A stretch of 64,000 nt of DNA, from the NCBI RefSeq assembly GCF_001884105.1, contig NZ_MACI01000094.1, forward strand, positions 62,001 through 126,000, read 5' to 3'. Origin of the DNA: Bacillus luti (lineage in GTDB: Bacteria; Bacillota; Bacilli; Bacillales; Bacillaceae_G). Position 1 is the first letter of the stretch. The number at the start of each line of letters is the position of its first letter. The notes under the pieces were generated by a model that was given only the letters and a program-made list of their open reading frames with translations, was not told where the DNA came from and did no database searches. Below are positions 1 to 9,719 of this stretch, piece by piece. Position numbers and translations under genes: made by a program.

Positions 1-1
1 T

Positions 2-985
2 GTTATTCCAGGTATGATTGATGTTCATATTCACGGTGGATACGATATTGATGCGATGGATGCAAATAGCGATGGGTTAGTAACTCTAGGTAAAGAAATG
101 TTAAAAGAAGGAGTTACAACTTACTTCCCAACAACAATGACACAAGCTCCAGAGGCGATCGAAGCGGCGTTAAGTGCTGCGAAGGAAGCGAAAGAAAAAG
201 GAGCACATTTCGAATATATTCACTTAGAAGGCCCATATGTTTCAAAAAAACGTGCAGGTGCACAACCACTTGAACATATTGTTCCTGCGGATATTGAACA
301 ATTTAAACAATGGCAGGAAGCAAGCGGGAATCTAATTAAATTAGTAACGTATGCACCAGAAGAAGAAGGCGCATTAGAGTTTGAACAGTATCTTGCTGAA
401 ACGGGTGTTGTTGGCACAATGGGCCATACAGATGCAATTGATGCGCAACTAAAAAATAGAAACATTACACATGCAACGCATTTATACAATCAAATGCGTG
501 GATTACATCACCGTGAACCAGGAGTTGTTGGTCATGTGTTATTAAATCCAGATGTAATGGTTGAAGTAATTACAGATGGTATTCACATTCACCCTGATAT
601 GGTGAAATTAGCATATAAATTAAAAGGACCGAAAAAAGTAAGTGTTATTACTGACGCAATGCGTGCGAAAGGTCTTGAAGATGGATTATATGAGCTTGGC
701 GGACAGCCAGTACATGTAAAAGATGGTAGTGCTCGATTAGAAGATGGAACGTTAGCTGGTAGTATTCTAAAAATGGATCAAGCTTTCCGAAATGTAATTG
801 AATTTACAGGTTGTTCAATCGAAGATGCAGTGCTGATGACATCAGTGAACCAAGCAGAAGAGTTTGGATTAAATAATAAAGGTGCATTAGCGGTAGGAAA
901 AGATGCAGACTTTGTTGTGATGAATGAAGATTTACATGTATATGATACGGTTCGTTTAGGAATTCATATGAAGGAAGGGAAGTAA
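2..985 (+). CDS. nagA: N-acetylglucosamine-6-phosphate deacetylase NagA (5' end outside window)
   Basis: Deacetylates GlcNAc-6-P to GlcN-6-P in the cytoplasm, the first step of amino-sugar and cell-wall sugar recycling. The reading frame is open from base 2 (VIPG before MIDVHIHGG), so the N-terminus lies outside the window and the Met at base 14 is internal. The HxH metal motif (DVHIHGG), HLEGPYV, a GHTDA segment, THLYNQM, and ITDAM with the conserved Asp near the C-terminus fit the amidohydrolase fold. It ends 4 nt before nagB, so the two are co-transcribed, with nagR following. Confident on family and context. Confidence 0.95.
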   Translation, partial: VIPGMIDVHIHGGYDIDAMDANSDGLVTLGKEMLKEGVTTYFPTTMTQAPEAIEAALSAAKEAKEKGAHFEYIHLEGPYVSKKRAGAQPLEHIVPADIEQFKQWQEASGNLIKLVTYAPEEEGALEFEQYLAETGVVGTMGHTDAIDAQLKNRNITHATHLYNQMRGLHHREPGVVGHVLLNPDVMVEVITDGIHIHPDMVKLAYKLKGPKKVSVITDAMRAKGLEDGLYELGGQPVHVKDGSARLEDGTLAGSILKMDQAFRNVIEFTGCSIEDAVLMTSVNQAEEFGLNNKGALAVGKDADFVVMNEDLHVYDTVRLGIHMKEGK

Positions 986-989
986 TTAA

Positions 990-1778
990 ATGAATATTCT
1001 TGTTGTAAAAACTCCAGAAGAATTAGCAGAAGCAGGTTATAAATTAATTGAAGAAGTTGTAAAAACAAAAGAAAATCCAACATTAGGAATGGCTACAGGA
1101 AGCTCTCCATTAGGTATTTATGCAGAAATGCGAAAAAATAAACTTGATACAAGCCATACAACCACTGTAAACTTAGATGAGTACGTAAATTTACCACATG
1201 AAGATAAAAACAGCTATCACTATTTCATGCAAGAACAGTTGTTTGATCATCTTCCATTTAAACAAACTTATGTACCAAACGGGATGGCAAGTGATTTAGA
1301 GGAAGAGTGCAAACGTTACGAGAGCATTCTAGCTGCTAACCCAGTTGACCTACAGATTCTTGGAATCGGTGAAAACGGTCACATCGGATTTAACGAGCCA
1401 GGAACATCGTTTAATTCTCCAACGAACATTGTTGAATTAACAGAATCTACACGCCAAGCAAACCTTCGTTTCTTCGAAAAAGAAGAAGATGTGCCAACTC
1501 ATGCGATTACAATGGGAATAGGAAGTATTATGAAAGCGAAACAAATTCTACTTGTTGCTATGGGTTCTAAAAAGGCGGAAGCTGTTAAAGAGTTATTACA
1601 AGGCGAATATAATGAAGCGTGTCCTGCTACAGTTTTACAACGTCATCCGAATGTAACCGTAATTGCTGATCAAGAAGCTCTATCTTTATGCAGTGAGGCG
1701 ATTGCTGATGAACATCGACAAGTATTCACCATTTCCGATCTATTATCAGATTCAAGAGTGGGTGAAACAGCTAATTGA
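990..1778 (+). CDS. nagB: Glucosamine-6-phosphate deaminase NagB
   Basis: Converts GlcN-6-P to fructose-6-P and ammonia, feeding amino sugars into glycolysis. 262 aa. [10 protein letters not shown], the NLDEYV motif and [14 protein letters not shown] are the typical active-site segments. It starts 4 nt after nagA. The last ~23 residues (from about DEHRQVF to VGETAN) are encoded inside the start of nagR in another frame. Bacillus subtilis NagB is, from memory, about 20 residues shorter, so this tail looks like a read-in extension. Probably repressed by NagR, whose operator would lie upstream of nagA, outside the window. Confidence 0.96.
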   Translation: MNILVVKTPEELAEAGYKLIEEVVKTKENPTLGMATGSSPLGIYAEMRKNKLDTSHTTTVNLDEYVNLPHEDKNSYHYFMQEQLFDHLPFKQTYVPNGMASDLEEECKRYESILAANPVDLQILGIGENGHIGFNEPGTSFNSPTNIVELTESTRQANLRFFEKEEDVPTHAITMGIGSIMKAKQILLVAMGSKKAEAVKELLQGEYNEACPATVLQRHPNVTVIADQEALSLCSEAIADEHRQVFTISDLLSDSRVGETAN

Positions 1779-2439
1779 GGACGGCGAATGGAAGCCGGGA
1801 GATAAAATCCCATCTGAGAATGAACTTTGTGATAAGTTCGAAGTGAGTCGTATGACAATCAGACAGGCGATTAATAATTTAGTGGAACAAGGCTATTTAT
1901 ATCGGAAGCGTGGAATTGGAACGTTTGTTCAACTTCCGAAAGTAGAGCAAAAATTGCAAGGAATGACGGGATTTACAGAAGATATGATTTCTCGCGGGAT
2001 GAACCCAAGTAGTCAATTACTTAGTTTCCGCCTAGTTCCAGCTACTGCGAAAATAGCAGACCGGCTTAGAATACAGGAGGGAGAATCGGTTTATGAAGTA
2101 AGGCGTATTCGCTTAGCTGATGATGAGCCGATTGCTTTTGAGACGACATATTTGTCGCCAGCTCTTGTAAAGGATATTAACGAAGAAATATTGCAACAAT
2201 CTTTATATGAACATTTAGAGAAAAAACTGGGCTTTAAGCTTGTTAGCGCTACTCAATCAATTGAAGCTTCAATTGCAACGGATAGTGAAGCGGAACATCT
2301 GCATATTCCTAAAAAGGCGCCTGTACTTGTAATGCGTCAATGGTCATATTCAGAAGGTGAGATACCGTTAGAGTATGTGAAATGTATTTATCGTGGGGAT
2401 CGTTATAAATTTATTACAAACATCGCACGTAACAAATAA
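1708..2439 (+). CDS. nagR: GntR/HutC-family repressor NagR (YvoA)
   Basis: 243 aa. An N-terminal winged helix ([40 protein letters not shown]) is followed by a C-terminal UTRA effector domain (residues ~95-235). In Bacillus it represses nag genes and responds to GlcN-6-P or GlcNAc-6-P. The start is ATG 1708, supported by GTGAGG at 1693-1698; the upstream in-frame Met at 1663 has no such site. The first 71 bp overlap nagB in a different frame, so the GntR wing-helix start and the NagB tail are coded by the same DNA. Last gene of the nag operon, followed by a symmetric terminator. Confidence 0.94.
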   Translation: MNIDKYSPFPIYYQIQEWVKQLIEDGEWKPGDKIPSENELCDKFEVSRMTIRQAINNLVEQGYLYRKRGIGTFVQLPKVEQKLQGMTGFTEDMISRGMNPSSQLLSFRLVPATAKIADRLRIQEGESVYEVRRIRLADDEPIAFETTYLSPALVKDINEEILQQSLYEHLEKKLGFKLVSATQSIEASIATDSEAEHLHIPKKAPVLVMRQWSYSEGEIPLEYVKCIYRGDRYKFITNIARNK

Positions 2440-2495
2440 TATATTTCAGTTTGTGAAGTACAGTAAATTTAAAATTGTTAAACATGTAAAGAAAT

Positions 2496-2536
2496 AAAAA
2501 TACGACTCATCCTTATAAGGAGTGAGTCGTATTTTT
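2496..2536. terminator. Bidirectional intrinsic terminator nagR / HAD phosphatase
   Basis: Perfect 14-bp stem 2496-2509 / 2523-2536 (AAAAATACGACTCA and its complement) with A- and T-runs at the ends, so it can work in both directions. It overlaps the 3' end of the minus-strand HAD gene. Confidence 0.85.
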
Positions 2537-3319
2537 ATTATGAGCAATCACGTGGTTAACGGCATCTTTAACCGCATCTACTACATAGTGAGCGTGTTTT
2601 TTTACTGCGTCATCTGCTTGAGACATAGCAAAACTGTGAGGAGTTAAAGAAAACATTGGAATATCATTGTAAGAATCGCCTATGCAAGCAACTTCCTCTG
2701 GTTGTAATTGAAATTCTTTTAATAAAACAGAAATAGCAGAACCTTTACTAATATTTGGTGGCATTACATCTAAACATTGTTCTGCGGAAATGAACGTACT
2801 AACTTTTCCATGGAATTTTTCATCAATCTTTTTCTGAAGGAGTTGTAAGCTTTCTTTTGTTCCTCCAACAGAAATTTTATTTGGAAAAATTGTATCATCT
2901 ATTTTCTGTAATAAATTAGGTTCTTCAACAGAAGTCATAGTTACTTGTTGTTCAAGTTCATGAATAAACGGTGTTTTCTCTTCAATGTAATAATTATGCT
3001 CATCACTTACATAACGGAAATAAGGATCTTCATTTGTCATTGCTAGCAAATCAGGTAAAATACTCGAATCGAATGTTGCAGATAATAGTTGCTTATTTTC
3101 GTACGTATATACGAAAACACCATTTACACTAATGCGATGGAAATTTGTATTTACAGCTTGCATTAAATTTGCAATTTCATTATCAAGTCGTCCAGAAGCG
3201 AAACAAAGAATCACATTTTGCTCAGCTAGACTACGAAGTGCAACGATATCTTGTTCGTCAATTAGCCCTCCGTGTTGCATCATTGTACCATCGATATCAC
3301 TCACAAACATTTTTATCAT
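2513..3319 (-). CDS. Cof-type HAD hydrolase (sugar-phosphate or nucleotide phosphatase)
   Basis: 268 aa. HAD motif I DIDGT near the N-terminus (nucleophile and acid/base Asp), a Ser in CFASGR, and GDSYNDIPM for motif IV, with a large C2-type cap between residues ~85 and 190, are typical of the Cof/YkrA subfamily. Such proteins dephosphorylate a broad set of cytosolic phospho-metabolites; the true substrate cannot be told from sequence. Start ATG with AAAGGAG just upstream. It is convergent with nagR and divergent from glcT, so it is probably monocistronic. Confidence 0.85.
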   Translation of the reverse strand: MIKMFVSDIDGTMMQHGGLIDEQDIVALRSLAEQNVILCFASGRLDNEIANLMQAVNTNFHRISVNGVFVYTYENKQLLSATFDSSILPDLLAMTNEDPYFRYVSDEHNYYIEEKTPFIHELEQQVTMTSVEEPNLLQKIDDTIFPNKISVGGTKESLQLLQKKIDEKFHGKVSTFISAEQCLDVMPPNISKGSAISVLLKEFQLQPEEVACIGDSYNDIPMFSLTPHSFAMSQADDAVKKHAHYVVDAVKDAVNHVIAHNKNTTHSL

Positions 3320-3419
3320 ATTGCGGTCTCCTTTCTATGTACAGTTGCCCTTACATTATACGCATCATGTACAAACATGTCTAAAAAATGAATTTTTATT
3401 AAATGGTAGATGTTTTACA

Positions 3420-3449
3420 TTGACGACAAATAAGAATGTTCTGTAACAT
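3420..3449 (+). promoter_or_regulatory. Putative sigma-A promoter of glcT
   Basis: TTGACG (3420-3425), 18-nt spacer, TAACAT (3444-3449); 35 nt before the glcT start. The match to consensus is moderate. Confidence 0.45.
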
Positions 3450-3484
3450 AAAAGCAGGCTATTTAAGTACGAGGGTGGTGTTAT

Positions 3485-4333
3485 ATGAGTAATTATCTAG
3501 AAATTAAAAAAGTTTTAAATAACAATGTTATCATTGCTAGCCATCCCGAACACGAGGAAGTAGTGGTGATTGGTAAAGGGATTGGCTTTGGGAAAAAAGC
3601 GAAAGATGTATTGGAGCAAGAACAAATTGAAAAAATGTTTGTTTTAAAAAATGAACGTGATCGTGAACAATATAAATTGTTAGTACCGCATGTGAGTGAA
3701 AAATTAATTGAACTAATGAACGACATTATGTTTTATATTCAAGAAAAGGCAAAGTCGCCATTAAATGAACATATTCACATCGCTTTAACAGATCATATTT
3801 CTTTTGCGATTAAGCGGTTAAAACAAGGACTCACAATTGATAATCCTTTTTTAGTTGAAACGAAAATGCTATATCCAGAGGAATATGAAATCGCTGAAGG
3901 TGTTGTAGACCTTTTAAATTCTCGTTTGCAAATTACATTGCCAGAAGGAGAAATTGGTTTTATTGCACTTCATATTTACAGTTCACTTACAAATTCAGAT
4001 TTATCTTCAGTTAATCAAAACTCCCGTCTCATTGCACAGCTTGTATCTTTAATTGAGACAAACTTACAAATTACATTAGATCAAGAAAGTATTCATTATT
4101 TACGCCTTATTCGTCATTTGCAATATGCTATTGAACGAGTGAAAAAAGGGGAAAAGGTAGAGGAGTCACAAAGTTTTGCAGATTTATTAAAAGCAGAATA
4201 TCCAATTTGTTATAATTTAGCTTGGAAGCTAGTTAAGGTCATGCAAAAAGAATTACGACTGCCTGTATATGAAGCAGAGAGTATATACTTAACAATGCAC
4301 TTGCAACGATTAGTGAAAGCGGAGCATGTGTAA
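3485..4333 (+). CDS. glcT: Transcription antiterminator GlcT (BglG/SacY family)
   Basis: RNA-binding antiterminator that permits read-through into ptsG when glucose is being transported. 282 aa. The N-terminal CAT RNA-binding domain (residues 1-~60, with NNNVIIAS and VVIGKGIGFGKKAKD) is followed by two PTS regulation domains (PRD1 ~65-170, PRD2 ~175-280) carrying His residues that are phosphorylation targets in this family (HIHIALTDHI, ALHIYS, HYLRLIRHL, MHLQRL). It lies directly upstream of its target ptsG, with the RAT/terminator between them, as in B. subtilis. EII-Glc phosphorylates and inactivates GlcT when glucose is absent (known for the family). Confidence 0.95.
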   Translation: MSNYLEIKKVLNNNVIIASHPEHEEVVVIGKGIGFGKKAKDVLEQEQIEKMFVLKNERDREQYKLLVPHVSEKLIELMNDIMFYIQEKAKSPLNEHIHIALTDHISFAIKRLKQGLTIDNPFLVETKMLYPEEYEIAEGVVDLLNSRLQITLPEGEIGFIALHIYSSLTNSDLSSVNQNSRLIAQLVSLIETNLQITLDQESIHYLRLIRHLQYAIERVKKGEKVEESQSFADLLKAEYPICYNLAWKLVKVMQKELRLPVYEAESIYLTMHLQRLVKAEHV

Positions 4334-4456
4334 AAAGACATATATTCTTGTCTAAAATGAAAACGTTAGAAAAAATCATTGAATCGCTTACAATAGTTAT
4401 GTATAATAACTATTGCAAAGTTATACATTTTTCGACAAACACATTAAGGTGAGTAA

Positions 4457-4471
4457 CGAAAACGTTTGCCT
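4457..4471 (+). promoter_or_regulatory. cre-like (CcpA) box in the ptsG upstream region
   Basis: CGAAAACGTTTGCCT is close to the cre core (AANCGNWNNC read on either strand). It lies between glcT and the RAT element, near the expected ptsG promoter. A second weaker AAAACGTT occurs near 4360. Function is inferred from the motif only. Confidence 0.45.
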
Positions 4472-4508
4472 TAATTATAGTGAAATTATACGTAAACCTA
4501 TTTTTGAC

Positions 4509-4625
4509 ACGTGTTACTGATTCGATCAGGCATGAGTGGAGAAAAGTAAGGAATGTAAGCTAGAGAAAGGGATATACTACCCTTTGTATAGCTATCGTTC
4601 TATCTTTTTTTCCTCATGCCTTTTT
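4509..4625 (+). promoter_or_regulatory. GlcT-responsive RAT element and overlapping terminator of ptsG
   Basis: 4509-4537 is, as far as I remember, nearly identical to the B. subtilis ptsG RAT. Its 3' part AGGCATGAG (4528-4536) pairs with CTCATGCCT (4613-4621), followed by a T-run, giving an intrinsic terminator that shares bases with the RAT. GlcT binding to the RAT would block the terminator and allow ptsG expression. Because an apparent ATG at 4616 sits inside this terminator, it cannot be the ptsG start. Confidence 0.88.
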
Positions 4626-4672
4626 GGCGTTTGTCGAAAAGTATCAATATAGATAAGAGAGGAAGGGTTTCC

Positions 4673-6736
4673 ATGTTTAAGAAGATCTTTGGTGTTCTTC
4701 AAAAAGTCGGAAAAGCGCTTATGCTTCCAGTAGCGATTTTACCGGCAGCAGGTATTTTACTTGGATTTGGTAATGCGTTTCAAAATCCACAGTTAACAAA
4801 TGTTATTCCTGCTTTAAAAGCAGATTGGTTCGTAATGGTTGCCAAAATTATGGAACAATCTGGTGATATTATTTTCGCTAACCTTGCATTATTATTCGCA
4901 GTTGGGGTAGCAATTGGTTTAGCTGGTGGAGACGGAGTAGCAGGTTTAGCAGCGTTCGTCGGCTACTTAATTATGAACAAAACGATGAGTGTGTTCTTAG
5001 AAGTAGATAAGTTAGTGAAAGTAACAAGTTCTGGAGCAGATCCAGTGAAGATTGGATTTGCAGATCCTGCATATGCCAATGTATTAGGAATTCCAACACT
5101 GCAAACAGGAGTATTTGGTGGTATTATCGTCGGTATAGTAGCGGCATATTGTTACAATAAATACTTCAATATTGAATTACCATCATACTTAGGTTTCTTT
5201 GCAGGTAAGCGTTTCGTACCGATCGCAACTGCAACATTCTCATTAGTAGTCGGTATTATCATGTGTTTCGTTTGGCCATACATTCAAGGTGGCTTAAATA
5301 CGTTCTCACATCAAATGATTGATGCAAATAGAACGTTAGCAGCATTTATTTTCGGTTTAATTGAACGTTCATTAATTCCATTTGGACTACATCACATTTT
5401 CTATTCACCATTCTGGTTCGAATTCGGTCAGTATACAAATGCAGCTGGCGAATTAATCCGTGGTGACCAAAAAATCTTTATGGCACAGTTAAAAGATGGT
5501 GTAGAATTAACAGCAGGTACATTTACAACTGGTAAGTATCCGTTCATGATGTTCGGTCTTCCAGCAGCAGCTTTAGCAATGTACCATGAAGCACGTCCAG
5601 AAAACAAAAAATTAGCAGCTGGTATTTTAGGTTCTGCTGCATTAACATCTTTCTTAACAGGTATTACAGAGCCACTTGAATTTTCATTCTTATTCGTAGC
5701 ACCAGTACTATTCGGAATTCACGCAGTATTCGCTGGTCTATCATTTATGACAATGCAAATTTTAGGTGTTAAAATTGGTATGACATTCTCTGGTGGTTTA
5801 ATCGACTTTATGTTATTCGGTGTACTACCAGGCCGTACAGCATGGTGGTGGGTAATTATTGTTGGTCTTGTACTAGCAGTTATTTACTACTTCGGATTCC
5901 GCTTTGCAATCCGTAAATGGGATTTAAAAACACCTGGTCGTGAAGTAGCAAATGCAAATGACGGCGCAGGAAAAACAGAAGCTGGTGAACTTCCTCGTGA
6001 AGTATTAGTGGCACTTGGTGGTAAAGAAAACATTGCTTCTTTAGACGCTTGTATTACTCGTTTACGTGTTCAAGTTAACGAACAAAAGAATGTAAACAAA
6101 GATCGTTTAAAAGAGCTTGGAGCAGCTGGTGTACTTGAAGTTGGAAATAACATTCAAGCAATCTTTGGACCGAAATCTGACACATTAAAATCACAAATTC
6201 ATGATATTATGTCAGGTCGTACACCTCATGTTGAAAAAGAAGAGCCTGTAAAAGTAGAGGAAGCTCCTCAAAAAGTTGATGAAAACGAAACAATCGTTTC
6301 ACCAATTGAAGGAAAAATCTTACCGATTACAGAAGTACCTGATCAAGTATTCTCAGGAAAAATGATGGGAGACGGATTCGCAATTGAACCAACGGAAGGA
6401 ACAGTAGTTTCTCCAGTTAACGGTGAGATTGTTAACGTATTCCCTACAAAGCATGCGATTGGTATTCAATCTGAAGGCGGAAAAGAAATTTTAATCCACT
6501 TCGGTATTGATACTGTAAAATTAAATGGTGAAGGTTTTGAAGCACTTGTAGCACAAGGTGATAAAGTGAAACAAGGACAACCATTATTAAAAGTGGATCT
6601 TGCATTTGTAAAAGAAAATGCACCATCTATCATTACACCTATTGTCTTTACGAATTTAGAACAAGGACAACAAGTTGAATTGAAAAAAGATGGAAATGTT
6701 AAGAAGGGCGAAAACGCTATTATTGACATTCAGTAG
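4673..6736 (+). CDS. ptsG: PTS glucose transporter EIICBA (PtsG)
   Basis: 687 aa membrane permease that takes up and phosphorylates glucose. The order is EIIC (residues ~1-415, many membrane segments), EIIB (~440-515, with phospho-Cys460 in [10 protein letters not shown]) and EIIA (~540-680, with His594 in KHAIGIQ and active-site His609 in HFGIDTV). The start is ATG 4673 after AGAGGAAGG; longer frames begin inside the terminator hairpin. Phosphate comes from HPr, encoded just downstream. Expression is expected to depend on GlcT through the RAT upstream. Confidence 0.97.
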   Translation: MFKKIFGVLQKVGKALMLPVAILPAAGILLGFGNAFQNPQLTNVIPALKADWFVMVAKIMEQSGDIIFANLALLFAVGVAIGLAGGDGVAGLAAFVGYLIMNKTMSVFLEVDKLVKVTSSGADPVKIGFADPAYANVLGIPTLQTGVFGGIIVGIVAAYCYNKYFNIELPSYLGFFAGKRFVPIATATFSLVVGIIMCFVWPYIQGGLNTFSHQMIDANRTLAAFIFGLIERSLIPFGLHHIFYSPFWFEFGQYTNAAGELIRGDQKIFMAQLKDGVELTAGTFTTGKYPFMMFGLPAAALAMYHEARPENKKLAAGILGSAALTSFLTGITEPLEFSFLFVAPVLFGIHAVFAGLSFMTMQILGVKIGMTFSGGLIDFMLFGVLPGRTAWWWVIIVGLVLAVIYYFGFRFAIRKWDLKTPGREVANANDGAGKTEAGELPREVLVALGGKENIASLDACITRLRVQVNEQKNVNKDRLKELGAAGVLEVGNNIQAIFGPKSDTLKSQIHDIMSGRTPHVEKEEPVKVEEAPQKVDENETIVSPIEGKILPITEVPDQVFSGKMMGDGFAIEPTEGTVVSPVNGEIVNVFPTKHAIGIQSEGGKEILIHFGIDTVKLNGEGFEALVAQGDKVKQGQPLLKVDLAFVKENAPSIITPIVFTNLEQGQQVELKKDGNVKKGENAIIDIQ

Positions 6737-6762
6737 GAATTTGACGCAAAATGTTTATAATT

Positions 6763-6800
6763 ATAATAGGCGATGTGGTTGACCGAACATCGCCTATTAT
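6763..6800 (+). terminator. Hairpin between ptsG and ptsH
   Basis: Perfect 14-bp stem 6763-6776 / 6787-6800 with a 10-nt loop and no good T-run, so it may only attenuate read-through. A possible promoter for ptsHI (TTGACG 6741-6746, TATAAT 6762-6767, short 15-nt spacer) runs into its left arm, which would put the hairpin in the 5' leader of a ptsHI transcript. Confidence 0.55.
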
Positions 6801-6871
6801 ATACAATAGATGATGTAGTACTCACGTCTATACAACTAAAAAAATACGTAATTTAAAGGAGATAAATTATC

Positions 6872-7135
6872 ATGGAAAAAATCTTTAAAGTAACTAGCGA
6901 CTCAGGAATTCATGCTCGTCCAGCAACTCTACTTGTAAACACTGCAAGCAAATTTGGTTCTGACATTAACTTAGAGTATAACGGAAAGAACGTTAACTTA
7001 AAATCAATCATGGGCGTTATGTCTTTAGGCATTCAACAAAACGCAGAAATTAAAATCACTGCAAATGGTGATGATGCAGCTCAAGCACTAGCAGCTATCG
7101 AAGAAACTATGAAAAACGAAGGATTAGGAGAATAA
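6872..7135 (+). CDS. ptsH: Phosphocarrier protein HPr
   Basis: 87 aa. General PTS phosphocarrier. [11 protein letters not shown] holds the phospho-His (His14 counting Met1, equal to classical His15) and [12 protein letters not shown] holds the regulatory Ser (Ser45, classical Ser46), which HPr kinase phosphorylates to make the CcpA corepressor. It therefore links sugar uptake to cre-mediated control of genes such as those at 34-43 kb. AAAGGAG lies before the ATG. It overlaps ptsI by one base (TAATG). Confidence 0.98.
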   Translation: MEKIFKVTSDSGIHARPATLLVNTASKFGSDINLEYNGKNVNLKSIMGVMSLGIQQNAEIKITANGDDAAQALAAIEETMKNEGLGE

Positions 7136-8847
7136 TGACTCTTAACATTCAAGGGATCGCTGCATCAAGTGGGATTGCGATTGCAAAGGCTTTCAGACTT
7201 GAGAATCCTGAATTTAACATTGAAAAGAAATCAATTACAAACGAAGCTGCAGAAATTGCACGCTTAGACGCTGCGCTTGAGAAAGCAAAAACTGAATTAG
7301 AAGCTATTAAGGACCACGCTTTTGCTGAGCTAGGTGCTGATAAAGCTGCGATCTTTGAAGCACATTTATTAGTGTTAAATGATCCAGAATTAGTAAACCC
7401 AGTAAAAGATAAAGTAAATAGTGAAAAAGTAAATGCTGAATTTGCAATGGATGAAGTTGCATCAATGTTCATTTCTATGTTTGAGAACATGGATAACGAA
7501 TATATGAAAGAACGTGCTGCGGACATTCGTGACGTAACAAAACGCGTTCTTGCACATTTACTAGGAATTAACTTCTCAAATCCTGGTACAATTTCTGAAG
7601 AAGTAATCATTATTGCTGAAGATTTAACACCATCTGATACAGCTCAGTTAAACCGTAAGTATGCAAAAGGTTTCACAACTGATATCGGTGGACGTACATC
7701 TCACTCTGCAATTATGGCTCGTTCTATGGAAATTCCTGCTGTTGTTGGTACGAAAGTTGTTATGGAGAAAATCCAAAACGGCGATATCGTTATCATTGAC
7801 GGTTTAGATGGAGAAGTAATTGTAAACCCATCTGAAGAAACTCTTCGTTCTTTTGAAGAAAAGAAAGCGAAATTTGAAGAGCAAAAAACTGAATGGGCTA
7901 AATTAAAAGACCAAGCTACTGTAACAAGCGATGGACATCACGTTGAGCTTGTTGCAAATATCGGAACACCAAATGATGTACAAGGTATTATCGATAATGG
8001 CGGAGAAGGCGTTGGTTTATACCGTACAGAATTCTTATACATGGGCCGTGACAATCTTCCAACAGAAGAAGAACAGTTCGAAGCGTATAAAGCAGTTCTT
8101 GAAGGTGTAAAAGAAGGTCAACCAGTCGTTGTTCGTACACTTGACATCGGTGGAGATAAAGAGCTTCCATACTTACATTTACCAAAAGAAATGAACCCAT
8201 TCTTAGGATACCGTGCAATTCGCTTATGTCTTGATGAGCAAGATGTGTTCCGTACACAACTTCGTGCATTACTTCGTGCTAGCGTATACGGTAACTTAAA
8301 AATTATGTTCCCAATGATTGCAACTCTTGATGAGTTCCGTCAAGCGAAAGCAATCTTATTAGAAGAGAAAGCGAAACTTGTAGAAGCGGGTACTACTGTT
8401 TCTGATTCTATTGAAGTTGGTATGATGGTTGAAATCCCAGCTTCAGCAGTATTAGCGGATCAATTCGCAAAAGAAGTTGATTTCTTCTCTATCGGAACGA
8501 ATGATTTAATCCAGTACACAATGGCTGCAGACCGTATGAACGAACAAGTATCTTACTTATACCAACCATATAACCCATCAATTTTACGTCTTGTAAAAAT
8601 GGTTATCGATGCTGCTCATAAAGAAGGCAAATGGGCTGGTATGTGTGGTGAGATGGCGGGAGATTCACTTGCTATCCCATTATTATTAGGATTAGGTTTA
8701 GATGAGTTCAGTATGAGTGCAACATCTATTCTTCCTGCAAGAACACAACTAAGCAAGTTGTCAAAAGCAGAAATGGAAACATTAGCAGAAAAGGCATTAA
8801 TGATGTCAACTGCTGAAGAAGTTGTTGAACTAGTTAAAAGCATATAA
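7135..8847 (+). CDS. ptsI: PTS enzyme I (phosphoenolpyruvate-protein phosphotransferase)
   Basis: 570 aa cytosolic enzyme that starts the PTS cascade by moving phosphate from PEP to HPr. Order: HPr-binding helical domain, phospho-His domain with [12 protein letters not shown] (His190), then the PEP-binding barrel with [31 protein letters not shown] and the reactive Cys in GMCGEMAGD. The start codon overlaps the ptsH stop, indicating translational coupling. Full length for the family. Confidence 0.98.
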   Translation: MTLNIQGIAASSGIAIAKAFRLENPEFNIEKKSITNEAAEIARLDAALEKAKTELEAIKDHAFAELGADKAAIFEAHLLVLNDPELVNPVKDKVNSEKVNAEFAMDEVASMFISMFENMDNEYMKERAADIRDVTKRVLAHLLGINFSNPGTISEEVIIIAEDLTPSDTAQLNRKYAKGFTTDIGGRTSHSAIMARSMEIPAVVGTKVVMEKIQNGDIVIIDGLDGEVIVNPSEETLRSFEEKKAKFEEQKTEWAKLKDQATVTSDGHHVELVANIGTPNDVQGIIDNGGEGVGLYRTEFLYMGRDNLPTEEEQFEAYKAVLEGVKEGQPVVVRTLDIGGDKELPYLHLPKEMNPFLGYRAIRLCLDEQDVFRTQLRALLRASVYGNLKIMFPMIATLDEFRQAKAILLEEKAKLVEAGTTVSDSIEVGMMVEIPASAVLADQFAKEVDFFSIGTNDLIQYTMAADRMNEQVSYLYQPYNPSILRLVKMVIDAAHKEGKWAGMCGEMAGDSLAIPLLLGLGLDEFSMSATSILPARTQLSKLSKAEMETLAEKALMMSTAEEVVELVKSI

Positions 8848-8853
8848 TCAATA

Positions 8854-8893
8854 AAAAAACCTGAGTCGATTTGAAATCGGTCTCAGGTTTTTT
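8854..8893. terminator. Bidirectional terminator of ptsI and the coat-like gene
   Basis: Stem AAAAAACCTGAG (8854-8865) / CTCAGGTTTTTT (8882-8893). Serves ptsI on plus and, being symmetric, the minus-strand gene ending at 8945. Confidence 0.88.
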
Positions 8894-8944
8894 CTATGAG
8901 AAAAGTAAATCTTATTTTCTTACTATAGAGGATAAGGGACAGAA

Positions 8945-9307
8945 TTAGATAGCGATAGCAACGATGTCAGTTGGGCATACACGTAAAATACCAGTAAAAG
9001 TATTTCGATTTTGGTTGTTCTTATCGTCTTTATTGTTATCTTTGTTATCGTTATTACGAGCTAAAGCAGAGAAAAGAGCAACACCGTTAGCGAAACCTTC
9101 AAAAATTACATTGTTGAAAGTGCCGTTACCTCTAATGCTTAAAAGAGAAAGCTCTGTTCCAACTGAAATGCTAGCAAGTACGTTACATACAGCTGGTTGT
9201 TGTGGTCTAACTACTTCTTTCTCTTTCTCTTTCTCATGATGTCTGCACTCTCTTTCATGATGATGACAGTCTCTAAAGTTATCACAGCATCCAAATGATC
9301 CAAACAT
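8945..9307 (-). CDS. Cys/His-rich, probable spore coat or exosporium protein
   Basis: About 120 aa, not firmly recognised. The N-terminus (MFGSFGCCDNFRDC) leads into a His/Glu/Lys-rich segment (HHHERECRHHEKEKEKE). A hydrophobic beta-type domain follows (CNVLASISVGTELSLLSI, NVIFEGFANGVALFSA), then an Asn/Asp/Lys-rich low-complexity linker and a short C-terminal strand with one Cys (ILRVCPTDIVAIAI). Cys-rich heads and N/D/K linkers are common in Bacillus spore surface proteins, so I infer a coat or exosporium role; no family was verified. ATG 9307 is chosen because AAGGGGGTGAT sits 7-8 nt upstream; upstream GTG/ATG codons overlap that site. Confidence 0.6.
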   Translation of the reverse strand: MFGSFGCCDNFRDCHHHERECRHHEKEKEKEVVRPQQPAVCNVLASISVGTELSLLSIRGNGTFNNVIFEGFANGVALFSALARNNDNKDNNKDDKNNQNRNTFTGILRVCPTDIVAIAI

Positions 9308-9461
9308 AATCCTCATCACCCCCTTCACACTTATAATCTATGTAAGTTCGGTAGTGAGTGACTGGACAGAGAGTGGAATTTTTTCTAGGGTATTTTCTCA
9401 TTTTAAAAGACTAGCTGGGTATTTAGTACGGAATGATGTTTAAAATAGGACAAATATCATA

Positions 9462-9512
9462 AAAAAAGTGTAAAGACCACCAAAATGAATGAATTAGTCT
9501 TTACACTTTTTT
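9462..9512. terminator. Terminator after the 72-aa membrane protein
   Basis: 16-bp stem 9462-9477 / 9497-9512 (AAAAAAGTGTAAAGAC and complement) with A/T-runs. It overlaps the last codons of the minus-strand gene ending at 9501. Confidence 0.8.
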
Positions 9513-9719
9513 GCTTTTATATAAAACGATAATATATACAGGAAGAGCTAACAGTAATGGTGCAATGGATCGAGCAGTATGTTTTTCTGCTTCTAATTGG
9601 AACGCTTCTTCTTTTGGGAATTGTAACACTGATATGTTTGCAGCATCGCCAATAAAATATAGAAGTAGTACAGTCACTATGTAACTTAAAAGTGCGATAA
9701 AGCTTCCGTATGAACTCAA
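9501..9719 (-). CDS. Small two-helix membrane protein, unknown function
   Basis: 72 aa. Two hydrophobic segments (residues ~7-24 and ~49-66) flank a polar stretch (FPKEEAFQLEAEKHTARS), ending in a basic KSKKV tail. The start is TTG 9719, supported by GAGAGGGA upstream. Stand-alone gene with its own terminator. No family recognised. Confidence 0.6.
   Translation of the reverse strand: MSSYGSFIALLSYIVTVLLLYFIGDAANISVLQFPKEEAFQLEAEKHTARSIAPLLLALPVYIIVLYKSKKV

Noticed and set aside
4616-4672. Longer PtsG starting at ATG 4616
   Set aside because: The codon lies inside the RAT terminator hairpin; ATG 4673 has the RBS and the family N-terminus MFKKIFG.
7149-7610. 153-aa minus-strand frame inside ptsI
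   Set aside because: Ser/Ala-rich antisense shadow of a strongly coding gene.
9059-9239. Plus-strand open frame opposite the Cys/His-rich gene
   Set aside because: It mirrors the low-complexity minus-strand gene and has no RBS or family features.
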